A stretch of 64,000 nt of DNA from contig NW_006767437.1 of the NCBI RefSeq assembly GCF_000264995.1, positions 1,941,428-2,005,427 on the forward strand, read 5' to 3'. Positions within the stretch are counted from its first letter, which is position 1. Each line of letters opens with the position of its first letter. A program made the position numbers and the translations under genes. Positions 35,556 to 46,529 of the stretch are shown piece by piece. The notes beneath the pieces were generated by a model. It saw only the letters and a list, made by a program, of their open reading frames with translations. It had not been told where the DNA came from and made no database searches. Source of the DNA: Punctularia strigosozonata HHB-11173 SS5. Lineage: Eukaryota > Basidiomycota > Agaricomycetes > Corticiales > Punctulariaceae.

Positions 35556-37272
35556 TCAGTCGTTGTACCCGCGCGGACGGCCGTTGGCGGTCGCTGGCAG
35601 GCCCGGCACCTCGATCCCCTGCTGCTTCCAGATCTCAATCTGGCGATCCTTCGCCACCTTGCCGTCCCGCTCGTACTCGGCGACGGACGTCGGTTTCTCG
35701 CCGTGAGGTGTGGCGCGGAGGGCATGGCGCGTCGCGGGCCAGAAGTCTGCGAGCGACGCGATAGGACGTTAGCAATGTTTAGCACCGCGGGAAGAAGGAA
35801 GGGAGAGAGGACGGATAGAGGCAATAGAAGGCGGTGAAAGAGTGGCACAAGGAGGAAAGGCACCTACCGAACGTAGCGCTGTGGGTCACGACGCGGTTGT
35901 CCCAGATCTGAATGTGCGTGTATCGGGTCAGATTGCGTTCGGCGGCGGAGGTAATCTGGGGCGCAGAAGCTGCGCGCCGCGCCGTACTCACCGCGATCGA
36001 GTTGGGTTCCCAGTGGAAGCGGACTTGGAAGTCGGGGTTCTCGGCCAGCTGGTGGAAGAGGAATTGGAGGACGGCGTCCGACTCCGCCTTGGGAAGGCCG
36101 ACGATTCGACGCGTGAAGCCTGTCGTGACGTTGAGAAGGGCGGAGGTGGTATGGAAGCGGGAAAAGGAAGCATTCCACACCTGGGTTGACGTAGACGCTC
36201 TTCCAGCCCGTGGCGGGGTGGACGCGGACGACCGGGTGCACTGACTCGATGGGTTCGCGACGGACGGGGAGGCCGGCTGCGCGTGCGCCGTCTGCCTGGG
36301 CGACGGCACTGTGCACCGCGGTCAAGCCTTCGAGGTACTTCTGGAAGCCGGGACTCAGGGAAGAGTAAAGAGCGTATCTGCGGATCCCGCGTCAAGACGC
36401 TAGACGATCAAACCGAGGAAGACCAAGGACAAACCCTGAGGACCACAACGTATCTCCGCCGTACTCAGGACCGGTGATGACCTTCAGCGACGTCTGAGCA
36501 GGGGGTTGAAGTTCGTAGGACACGTCGGAGTGCCAGAGTTCGATCTTCGAGAAGGCGGATGGGTCGGGCCGACGGGAAGCGTCGTTGTAGACGACTGATA
36601 ACGCAAGTGAGCAAACGATGTGCAAAAGTCCGTCTTAACTCTTACCGTGAACCTCCTCAAGGCCTGGCTCCTTGGGGATGGGCGTCGTCGCGTGCTTGTG
36701 TAACGGGCCGAAATGCCGCGCCAAGTCAAGCTGCTCGCGGATGCTGATTTCTTGGTCGCGCAGGACTGAATGGATATCAGCTTAGGACAAGGTGGATTAT
36801 GTCGCTGTACTCACAAACGACGCCGCGCTCAGCAACGAGCAATGCGCTAAAAGAGGCGTCAGTGTCTTTCGCCTTCACTGCGAGATATCACGTACAGCTC
36901 ATCCTTTTGCGTAGGAGTAAGTTGGCGGAGGTCGATCCCTTCGATCTCCGTGCCGATGACCGGCGTCAATGTCTTGACCTTAGTCGCCGCAGAAAGCAAA
37001 GCCTTCTTCTCAGGATCTGCCCTCTTGGCCGGGTCATCAACCACTATGTCGCCCAACGGTTCCCACTTGACATCGGGGAACGTTGGCTGGAGGGATGTGT
37101 TAGTGTACCCTGAAGACTCATCTCCCATGAAGGCAGGACGCACCTTGTACTGTGCGTACTTGTATCCGGTATCGCCGTCGTCCGCGATTGCTGGGGAGTA
37201 GAATGGATTGAAGATCTTCTGCTCGGCCACCTTTTGCGCGGGGGAAGTCTCGTTGATAGCTACCGGTGCCAT
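35556..37272 (-). CDS. TauD/TfdA-family Fe(II)/2-oxoglutarate dioxygenase
   Basis: Probably a sulfonate or taurine dioxygenase (Jlp1-like), which releases sulfite from organosulfonates in the cytosol. The start at 37272 gives MAPVAINETSPAQ. Blocks in order: YKYAQYKVRPAF, PVIGTEIEGIDLRQLT, LLVAERGVVF, LRDQEISIREQLDLARHFGP, the iron ligands in LWHSDVSYE, GPEYGGDTLWSSGYALY, HPVVRVHP, YVNPGFTRRIVGLP, and the distal iron ligand in WDNRVVTHSATF. Then comes RHALRATPHGEKP with the 2-oxoglutarate-binding Arg. The C-terminus ends RARGYND. At least six short introns interrupt it; splicing was followed through the N-terminal half and the HSD/SSGY junctions. Substrate cannot be read from sequence. Confidence 0.9.
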
Positions 37273-38462
37273 GACGCTTCAGTTACAGGTGTTGTCCAGC
37301 TGCGACTAGAAAAGCATCTGCCGCGCGATAGTCAGTTCTTATATGCGATTTCGGACAAAGCATGACGACTCCGCAGGGATGCGCACAAGCTCGCGCAAAG
37401 AGAAGGTGGGATGGCGAATCGTCACGTGAGGGCGTAGCAGAATGGCAAAATGTTCACTTGAGCGCAGGAGAGTGTGAAGTCGTTATCGCCACCAGAGCGG
37501 GATTGCGGCATTACGAGTCGATGGCATAATCGCGTGGTCGCCTTGTCTGCAGTAAAAGCGCGATTATGAGTAAGAACCAAGGGCCTCGATGGCCCGGTAC
37601 GAAGAAACTATAGCCCCTCGACCTGTAAATGTTTCCGTCTGGAGCGAAAACCTTGGTTCTATAGGCAAAGGTACTGAGCCAAGGTGCTCCAATGGTGGGG
37701 ACATGACATCCGTTGATCTCCAGAGTTGGGGTAGGCTGCAGACCAAATAACATGTGCACGACAAGTTGTCACGACCAGGAACGGCGCCATTCGTTAATCA
37801 CCATAGCAAAACTATCCTCGGGTCATTGAAGATGCAGAACTGACTAGGACTGGCTGGACGCGGGTTTCGATGGCGAGGGACCCCCTTGCAAGAAGAACAA
37901 AGCGGCCGACGTCGAAAAAGCAGCGACAGCGCAGTATAGAATGCAACCATCATGCATCATGGTTCATAACGAGTCTCGAACCTGAGGCATACTGTGATAG
38001 GACCTCCATTCGCCCAATAGAAGGTTGATATCGCCCTTGACCGCATGGGTGTTTGACGATGCCTCGTTCGTTGTCTGAATCCCGCATCAGCGCCGAATCG
38101 TGCCTAAATCGTGCCCCGATATTCCGCAGGTGTTCGAGGCATATTCGACTAATGACTGTAGCTTTCGCAAGTGAGGACGCACGCATCTGAAAGACAAATT
38201 CAAGCCAAGTATGCAGATGAAGGTCGTCGTCAGCAGCCTGAGCAAACATGTGAGCCGCGCGTGCGTCAAAGTCGAAACACCCGACCCCTTTGTTACCTAC
38301 CACATCCACTACCAGCCCGAGGTTATACGTTATGGGTACGTGGTCGGCTTATATATCCGGATGTTGACGTTCATGGCGCGGCGTTCATCGAACAGGCATT
38401 CCGAAGGTACGGCGCTCCCATATGCACCACATTGACGCTCGCTCATTGGACCTTGTACCCAG
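37273..38462. other. Intergenic region between divergent dioxygenase and XRN1 genes
   Basis: About 1.2 kb that must contain both promoters and the undetermined first exon of XRN1. A 119-codon minus frame (37950-38309) has no motif and sits where XRN1 regulatory sequence is expected. Candidate ATGs for XRN1 occur at 38211/38220 and 38332, none giving the expected MG[VI]PK start. Confidence 0.4.
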
Positions 38463-41400
38463 TTTTTCCGATATATATCGTGCGTGCTATCGCTCCCAAG
38501 AGATTGAAGGCTTACATTGCGACAGAGAGCGTTACCCGTTGACGTCCCAGCTCATCCAGGAGAATAAGATCCCGGAGTTTGGTGCGCCACCACCTCTGGT
38601 ATATGTTCTGTGGATAGCTCATGTTTGTCTGTCAGACAACTTCTATCTCGACTTCAACGGCATCATCCACAACTGTAGGTCCTGAAATGTGGGTATTACC
38701 ATGCTTCTCACCGATCCACCAGGTTCGCACCCGAACGACGAGGATGCCCACTTCCGGTTGACCGAGGAGCAGATATTCACCGCCATATTCAGCTATGTCG
38801 ACCAACTGTTCGGGAAGATCAAGCCAAAGAAGGTGTTCTTCATGGCGGTCGACGGCGTGGCTCCGCGAGCGAAGATGAACCAGCAACGGAGTCGACGATT
38901 CAGGACAGCGAAGGAGGCGAAGGATGTACGAGAGAAGGCAGAAAGTCGAGGAGAGAAGCTTCCGGACGAGAAGGCGTTCGACAGTAATTGTATCACACCT
39001 GGTACGTACGCGTCCGCGTGCCATGCATGATGTAAAGCTCACTGACAGGGCACAGGGACGGTGTTCATGGCGAAACTCACAAAGCAACTGCAATATTTCG
39101 TGAACAAGAAGATTACAGAAGATGCCGACTGGCGAGAGGTGCAAGTCATTCTCTCGGGTCACGACGTTCCTGGCGAGGGAGAGCACAAAGTCATGGAATA
39201 CATCCGACACTGCAAGGCGCAGCCGGACTACAACCCCAATACCCGACACTGTTTATACGGGTTGGATGCCGATCTGATCATGCTTTCGCTGCTCAGTCAC
39301 GATCCCCATTTCTGCCTTCTCCGTGAGGAGGTCAAGTTTGGTCCTTCCCGAAAGTCGAAGAGCGCGAAGTACGTTCCTATGTTTTGGTTCTGGGGATATC
39401 TCGACTGAGAAGCCGTGGCATCATAGAACCCCGGAATCCATCAACTTCTACCTATTGCATCTGACTCTCATGAGGGAATACCTTGATCTTGAGTTCCGGG
39501 ACATCGAGCACGTATTACCTTTTGACTACAGTCTGGAGCGGGTGATAGACGACTTCGTTCTTCTGGCGGTATTCGTCGGAAACGATTTCTTGCCTAATTT
39601 GCCCGATTTGCACATTCACGAGAATGGCCTTGAACGTCTGTTCGAGGTGTATAAGAAGATCCTTCCTTCGCAAGGTAAGTGAACGCACCCCTTTCACCGG
39701 CATTCGTCTAACCGATCGACCAAGATGGCTACATCAACGAGAGTGGGACCATCAACCTCAAGCGGCTACAGGTCGTCCTTGACGAGATGGCGCAATGGGA
39801 GCAGGAGATCTTCGAGAAGGAGTATGCCGACCTGAACTGGTACAAGGGAAAGCAGGTGAAACACTTGAAGGAGATGGAACATGCACGGAAGAAAGCTCAA
39901 CTAGGTACGTCGTACCAGTTGCTATTCACCGCATATTGCGCTGACCTACCGAAGTCCTGACGAAACCGCAACGGGTCATCTTCGACCAGGTGAAGGCGTT
40001 CGTCTTACAATACCGAAGCGCCTCGCCTGCCGTCATTTCCGATGCCCGTCTCACCATGCCCAATAACTTCCCCGCGAAGGACCGAAAATTCATCAACGAC
40101 CTTGCTGCGGACCTTAGGCTCGTCGTCACTTGGGACGAGTACGACGAGGATGACCAGAACCTCCTCACATGGAGGCTTCCCGGCGCATCCGATGAGCCGA
40201 TACCGGACGAGGTTGACAAGGTGGACGGTGAGGAGGAACAGTGGGAAGACGTAGACGAGGATGATGAGGATGAGGATAGTGGCGAGGACGCAGAAGCCTC
40301 TGAGGCGGTAGATCGAGTCTTGAAGAAGTATGAGAAGGCTAAGGTGGTGAAACCCGACGCCGAGGGAGACTTCGATGCGAGATACGAGTTATCCATCAGG
40401 GATAAGATGGACGAATGGAAGAGAGTATATTACGGAGTACGTGCACTCCTCATGCGCATTCCAAGGTATGAGATGCTGATGCTCGTGCTTGACAGGGCAA
40501 ATTGGAAATATCCTATGATGACCCGGTTGCCATGCATGACCTGATCTACTGCTACGTGGAGGGTCTGCAATGGATCATGCACTATTACTACAGCGGAGTC
40601 GCTTCCTGGGGCTGGTTCTACCGCTATCACTATGCTCCTCGGATATCTGGTAAGATTATCCGCACCATAGATTTGGCGCTTGTGACCGATAACTTTCAGA
40701 CTTACGGAACGTTGACAAGTTCACCTTCAACTTCGAACTCGGCAAACCCTTCAGGCCATTCGAGCAGTTGATGGGCGTTCTGCCGGAGGCTAGCAAGGAC
40801 CTTATACCGAACGCGTACAAGGTACATTCCATCTTTTTTCTTTGGCTGATTCGCAGAACGCAACTCACGGGCAAACGCTCAGGACCTTATGTATGATCCG
40901 AACTCCCCTATTTTGGACTTCTATCCCCAAGAGTTCGAACAAGACCTCAACGGCAAGAAGCAGGATTGGGAGGCCGTCGTCAAGATTCCTTTCATCGACG
41001 AGAAGAGGCTTCTTGCAGCTATGTCCTGTAAGTCCATATAGTCGCCGCCCTTCCCCCATTCTGAACAATTGTGATCAGCGCGTGAACATCGCCTGAGCGA
41101 CGAGGAGCGCCGGCGGAATGACTACGGCACCAGCCTCAAATTCATCTACAGCCCTGAACATCCCTTCGAGTATCCGTCATCCTTGCCAGGATTCTTCCCT
41201 CCCCTATACCGTTGCATGTGCCGTATGGAACCGTTCGATTTGCCACTCATCGACGGCCTGCATCTCGTGGAGGGCCTGTGCGATGGCGTCCTTCTCGGTG
41301 CACATGCTCTTGCGGGTTTCCCTTCATTGAAGACGCTCCCTCACACCGCGTCGCTCGGTTTCCACGGCGTCAACGTGCATGGCTCGGAGAGTCGCAACAA

Positions 41401-43757
41401 GTCAATGATAGTTCATATATCAAACCCGCACGAGGGCAAGAGGCTCGAGGACATCGCGGAGGAGATGATTGGCAAGAAGGCATATATCCAATGGCCTTTT
41501 CTCCAGGAGGGATTGGTGGTTGCCATCTCGGACCCGTTATTCAAGTACGAGAAGGCTGCGATCATCGCTGGAACGCCGACGAAAGTCATCAAGAATCCAC
41601 ACTCGCACCAGGCCCTTGGTTTCTGGAAGATGAAGTCGGATTCCATCGAGAACCATTATTCAAAGCGTTGTGGAGTCATCACAGGGGAAATCGAGGTCTT
41701 AGTACATGTCAGGCCGTTGCGAGGTGGGTTCTTATAACCGTTCCACGATTCATGCTAACATGCCTCGTCCGGACGTAGGTCTCAAACGTATGGAAGATGG
41801 CGCATTCGTTAAGGACTATGAGGGTCAAGACAAGGAAAAGGAGCAAGCGCTGCAGATGGCCCTATCCGAGATCAGCTCCGAAGATCCCCGCTTCCTAGAG
41901 AGGGCGGCACCGCCGCTTTCCGAGGAGTTCCCAGAAGGGAGCAAGGTTTTTTTCCTAGGAGAACATGCTTATGGTGTAGCTGCTCAAGTCTCTTCCACGT
42001 CTGAGAAGACCCTTTCAGTCATTCTAGCTGTTAGTGAAGGTCGCCTCGTCTCTAATACATCTGCTCACGCCTTCATGATTACTAGTTCTTCCCATCGGAC
42101 AAATCCGAGAACGAGAAGTTCAAGGAAGTAGTGAAAAACAGGGTCTCCAATCGGTTCATCCCTTCATTTCGCGTTGGCGACATGGTCGGGCTTTCAGGAC
42201 GTGCCCTCTCCAAGATCACCTCAAGCTTCATGGTTCTCACATCCGACAACCAGAAGGTCAACCTTGGTCTCAGCCTTAAGTTCGAGGCCAAGGCATTGAA
42301 AGTCATCGGGTATTCGCGGAAGGAGAACCGGTACTGGGAGTTCACTGAGCAGGCAATCGACCTTATCAAGGAGTACAAAGTAAGCTAAGGATGGTTTGCG
42401 CCATCAGATTGATTTAACTGATATTCGCTCGCCAGGCCGCATTCCCAGAAGTATTCCGACAATTGGATCATGGCGGAAATGGTATGTACAGGCGGACATC
42501 AACAGATCTAGTGGTTGACTTGGGCATCAGATATGGCGCGTGCCACGGACGTGTTCCCCGGATCGAACGCAGAAGCCGATGCGAAGGTTAAAGAGGTGAA
42601 AGCATGGCTCTCGAAGAGAGGTGTTCGAGATTTCGAACCAGTCTCTCTCTTTTGCGATCAGCTCGACAAGGTACTTTCTTTTCCTAATTGGTTTCATTGT
42701 TTACCAACGTGGCCTCCGTAGGCGGCTGTCGCCGAAATACAGAAGCTTGCCGACTCCTTCACCGAGAACAGGACCCCAGCTACCATCAAGAAGGCGATTG
42801 TGAAGGGTATCCCGCGTCAGGCGGTCATCAAGCCATCACACGCAGTCTACCGTCTCCAAAATCAACGTTTCGGTCTTGGAGACCGCGTGACGATGGTGAG
42901 AGATTCAGGTGGAGTGCCGTTGTCGGTCAAAGGCGTCGTGATTGGCCTCAACCCCAAGAGCATGGACGTTGTTTGGGATGTGCCTTTCATGGCAGGGACA
43001 ACTCTAGGTGATCGGTACGTGTATTGTTCTTTCAGCGTTATATATATCTCGCTTACACGATGTCACAGTTGCGCACCCTACCGTGGAGCAACCGTCGAGT
43101 TCAACTCGTGCCTCAACTTGACGGAGCCGCAGTATATCGCGTCCACCAACCCGCAAGTGCCGACGGCGCCCAACACGAACTCCGCATTCAAGCCGCGCTT
43201 TGGTCCCCATCCTACCATACAACCTGCGAACGGGCAACAAGCAGCGTCAGGTTTCCGAGCCGCACCAACCGTCGTACGGTATGTCATTTTGCACCTTCAT
43301 GTGCCGACAATACCTGATCTCACCTATGTCCAGCCATCAAGGCGCACCAGTGCACATTATGTCCAACCCTAACCGCGGACGGGGTGGTTGGACTAACGGT
43401 AGAGGCGCGGCGCCTGCCCGGGCACCCGCCAACGGTGCGAACGGAGCAAGCGCAGCCCTATCTCAGCAACAACCTCCGGGGGCGTCAAACGGATTGCCGG
43501 CTCAAGCGAGTGGCCAGCAGCCGTCGGGACCAGCGACCAACGGTGCACGGCCATCTCCCCCTCACCCTTCCGGGCGGGGCGGCCCTGCAGCGCAACAGCA
43601 GGTCAACGGAAGGGGTAGCTTCCCTCCCCGCGGTGGGTTCAACCCCAACTTCCGCGGTAGAGGAGGATTCAATCCTAACTTCGAACGCGGCCGCGGGGGC
43701 GGACCCCCTCGCGGTGCGTTCAGGGGTCGTGGGCGCGGTGTCCCGTCCCATGTTTAA
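38463..43757 (+). CDS. XRN1: 5'-3' exoribonuclease 1 (Xrn1/Kem1); first exon not resolved
   Basis: Cytoplasmic enzyme that degrades decapped mRNA. From 38463 the spliced reading is [14 protein letters not shown], then [20 protein letters not shown], the canonical Xrn N-terminus lacking only its first five or so residues. Active-site blocks follow: [62 protein letters not shown] and [12 protein letters not shown]. The second conserved region has [20 protein letters not shown] and HYAP. The Xrn1-specific middle (PAZ/KOW/SH3-like part) spans about 41100-43000, including [11 protein letters not shown]. An acidic run ([20 protein letters not shown]) sits between the two conserved regions. The C-terminus is a Gly/Arg-rich RGG-type tail ([17 protein letters not shown]). 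More than a dozen short introns. The long C-terminal half distinguishes it from Rat1/Xrn2. The start codon and first coding bases are uncertain. Confidence 0.93.
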
Positions 43758-44084
43758 AAAGAAGCTACATCGTAATCTGATTTATGTCGATGCTTATTGC
43801 TGTCGATGCTAACCTCACATTAACGGCAGTATTTGATCTCCTTTCGGACCAGCACTGATTGTATGATTGTACCATGCGCCTGTAGTGTATCTATAATGTG
43901 TAGCATATGCAGCATCTGCCATGACGAGGCTTGTTCTAGTGACCTTGATGTTCATCCTATCGCTGCGATCCGCCTTTATATTTCACGCACGGTAACATAG
44001 CTTGAAAGCGTTGATGATTTACATTGCTGGCATCACAATCGCAGGCACAACAAGAGATAGCTTCACTGTGATTCCGCATCACGA
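43758..44084. other. Short intergenic region between convergent genes
   Basis: About 330 bp, AT-rich, between the 3' ends of XRN1 (plus) and the ARP10-like gene (minus). No gene seen; it should hold both polyadenylation regions. Confidence 0.6.
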
Positions 44085-46160
44085 CTAGGCCCCCACCACT
44101 GTTATTCCAGGCGGTGACGGGCTTTGTATCTCCAAACTAGGATGCGGTGCCCTCGCACTCGGCGCCCCGGCTGGCAAACTGGTCCTTGTCCAGTCCGGGA
44201 TCACGCTCTTGCCCACCACCGCGACGGTCCCGTCCTCCTCCATCGACATTAGACCCCGGTCCAGCGACGGGTCGGACTCATCCCACCGCTCACGCGGGAC
44301 CTCCATCCCGCCCGTCTTGAGCGAACCGGCCAGCGAGCCGCCGACCCAGGCCATGGTTGCCGGCGCAAACGCGGGCGCCTTCCCCGCGTTCACGGTCGCG
44401 CTGCCTTCGGACGGCGCGGGGGGGCTGGGGTTGTTAAGGATGGCAAAGTAGGGCAGGAGCGGGCGAAGGGGCGCGTATCGGTCGTATGTAGGCAGAGCGG
44501 GCCGACCGCGACGATTCTGATGCGTCGGCGGTTCAGAAGCGTGATCGGAGACGGCTCGGACGAGTTCTGCGTGGAGCCGAGGTATGAATCCGGGAAGCAT
44601 GGGAGTACCCCCCACGACGAGGATGGAAGAGGCCATCGTTTTGCGGAGGTCGACAGGAACCTGTGGGCGGCTCGTTAAGTTGGACGGGTTGTATGTGAGC
44701 ACATACAAAACATGCCTTGAGCAAAGAATCTAATATGATTTCCGCCACGCTGCCCTCGTCCACGTCCCCGCCGTCGAAAAGTACCTCCGCAGCCCGCTCC
44801 CTGATCCACCCTGGTACCACGAGCGTCCCGCGGCCTGTGCCAGTACTCTGAGACGAAGGCGGGTTTACGGGTATGCGAAGATCAGTGGCGGTGGAGTAGC
44901 GGGTATAGAGGGAGGACAGTGCTTGAAGGTGGTTTTCGGCCGGCCGTGGACGGGTGGTCACACCGGTGGGATGTGCAACAACGGACGAATAGGCGTCTTG
45001 GGAGTACATGCCCATCGATGTCGAGGCTCGTGATTGCGCCCGGGACTGCGATTGCGACAGCGAGTAGCCAGACTCGGACGGCGTAATGTCGCTGCTGGGC
45101 GGAGCGTCCAGATCCATCGACTCGCTCCCGGGAGAGGTAACTCTCGTGTCTCCACCCGGCGTGTCTCTTTCTTTGGGAATTGGAGACGCTACCAAGCAGG
45201 CTCGGGTTTTGATCTCCTCGATGACATGGCCAGACAGTACTTCTTCGGGCACTCGAGTGGAGCGACTGGCGGCGGGTATATTGGCGGCAGCGGATAATGA
45301 GGTTGGAGGAGGAAGGTAGGTCCCAAACAAGAGGAGAAGCGCACGGAGGTGGGAGGACAGTCGAGAGCCAGCAAGAGGCGTGGTACGAAGGTGAGGGAAA
45401 AGGGGACGTGCGGCGAATATCTTGATCGGACGTGGGTGAGCAAGAAACGTGCTCAATAGATTAACAAAACTCACGGGTAGAACGGTCGACTCGAGGTGAC
45501 CGGAGTCAAGAACGAGTCCTGTAATACGGCCTGCGGCTAAGAGCGCTAATAGCGAACTTGGGGCGAACGATATCGAAGGAACCTGTAAGTTTCATGAGAG
45601 GAGTCGCCTACCAAAGCTACCATGCACGTACCTGAAGGTTCTTGAACAAGACGCGCGCAAGCATCTCCTTAATGTAGAGCGGAAGCAAGGGGTGCTCGAC
45701 TACGATGATCTTGCGCGATTTCGGTTCTGTCATGAGCGAACTGTCCTGTTCCATTCAGCTTTCAATCCTTTGGCCTCTTTGTCTGGTCTGCTCACTCGTG
45801 GAAGACGCTCCTGAGTCGCTCCTGCAGCTTCGCTTCTAGCGTCCTCTCCTCTTCCTCCCTCTCCTCCATGTCTGCAGCCCTATCTAGCGTCCACAGCGTC
45901 CCAGTGCTCCTCGTATCCCTCTCCGCTTCATCGCAAGCGTAGAATACATCCCTTGGGCGCCCTTCCCCGCTGAATCCAATCTTCCATATCCTCGAACCAG
46001 GGTCAATCACGACACGGTCCTCGGTGCCGTACAAAGAATGTCGACGTGTAGTGGTATAATGCGGTGAGGACTGGTGTATCGTAGATGCATTTAAACGCGC
46101 GGTTGGTGTTGCTGGTGTTGCCGTGGTCCGCGAACGCGGCGTTGCAGGGACGGTCGACAT
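44085..46160 (-). CDS. ARP10: Actin-related protein, Arp10/Arp11-like
   Basis: Likely a dynactin pointed-end actin-related protein, needed for dynein-driven transport. The start at 46160 gives a Thr/Pro/Ala-rich head, then the actin phosphate-1 region VVIDPGSRIWKIGFSGEGRP. Further blocks: KIIVVEHPLLPLYIKEMLARV, VPSISFAPSSLLALLAAGR, GLVLDSGHLESTVLP (phosphate 2), RTRVPEEVL-like text, VAEIILDSLLK and VPVDLRKTMASSILVVGGTP then MLPGF (adenosine region), ending with AWVGGSLAGSLKTGG. The order matches actin-fold proteins. A Ser-rich insert of about 90 residues lies in the middle (about 44930-45170), unlike actin. The intron between VAEIILDSLLK and VPVDLRK uses either a GC donor at 44715 or a GT donor at 44706, both in phase 0. 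The ARP10 name is by resemblance, as fungal Arp10/Arp11 are divergent. Confidence 0.8.
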
Positions 46161-46529
46161 GGTACGCGAGGGAGGGGGAGAATGGAAATTGCCGTGCTTC
46201 GGTAGACGGGCCGTGAGAGCTCTTGCTGAAGCGTCGATTTCATCGAGTAAGCATGCAATCCTGGCTCGTCCTCCTTCACCTTAGTGATCCCTCCTCCGAG
46301 TATGAAAACCTGTCCCGAAGAGCAAATTCGTATATGGCGTAGAAACAGGTGTATTATGATACTTAGCGGTGCGCACGCCAGCACGATGATCGACGCGGCC
46401 TTTCCGCTCGTCCCGATTTGATTCTATACGGGTAGCTTACAGCTCATTTAATAGCTGCACCCATATACGGCCGATACAGACAACAATCCTGTTACACGAA
46501 GCAAACGACAACACGAAACATAGGAGATA
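46161..46529. other. Promoter of the ARP10-like gene and 3' end of BRF1
   Basis: About 370 bp, no supported gene. A 97-codon minus frame (46091-46384) runs into the start of the ARP10-like gene in a different frame and shows no motif. Confidence 0.5.

Noticed and set aside
37950-38309. 119-codon minus-strand frame upstream of XRN1
   Set aside because: No motif; it lies in the divergent promoter region.
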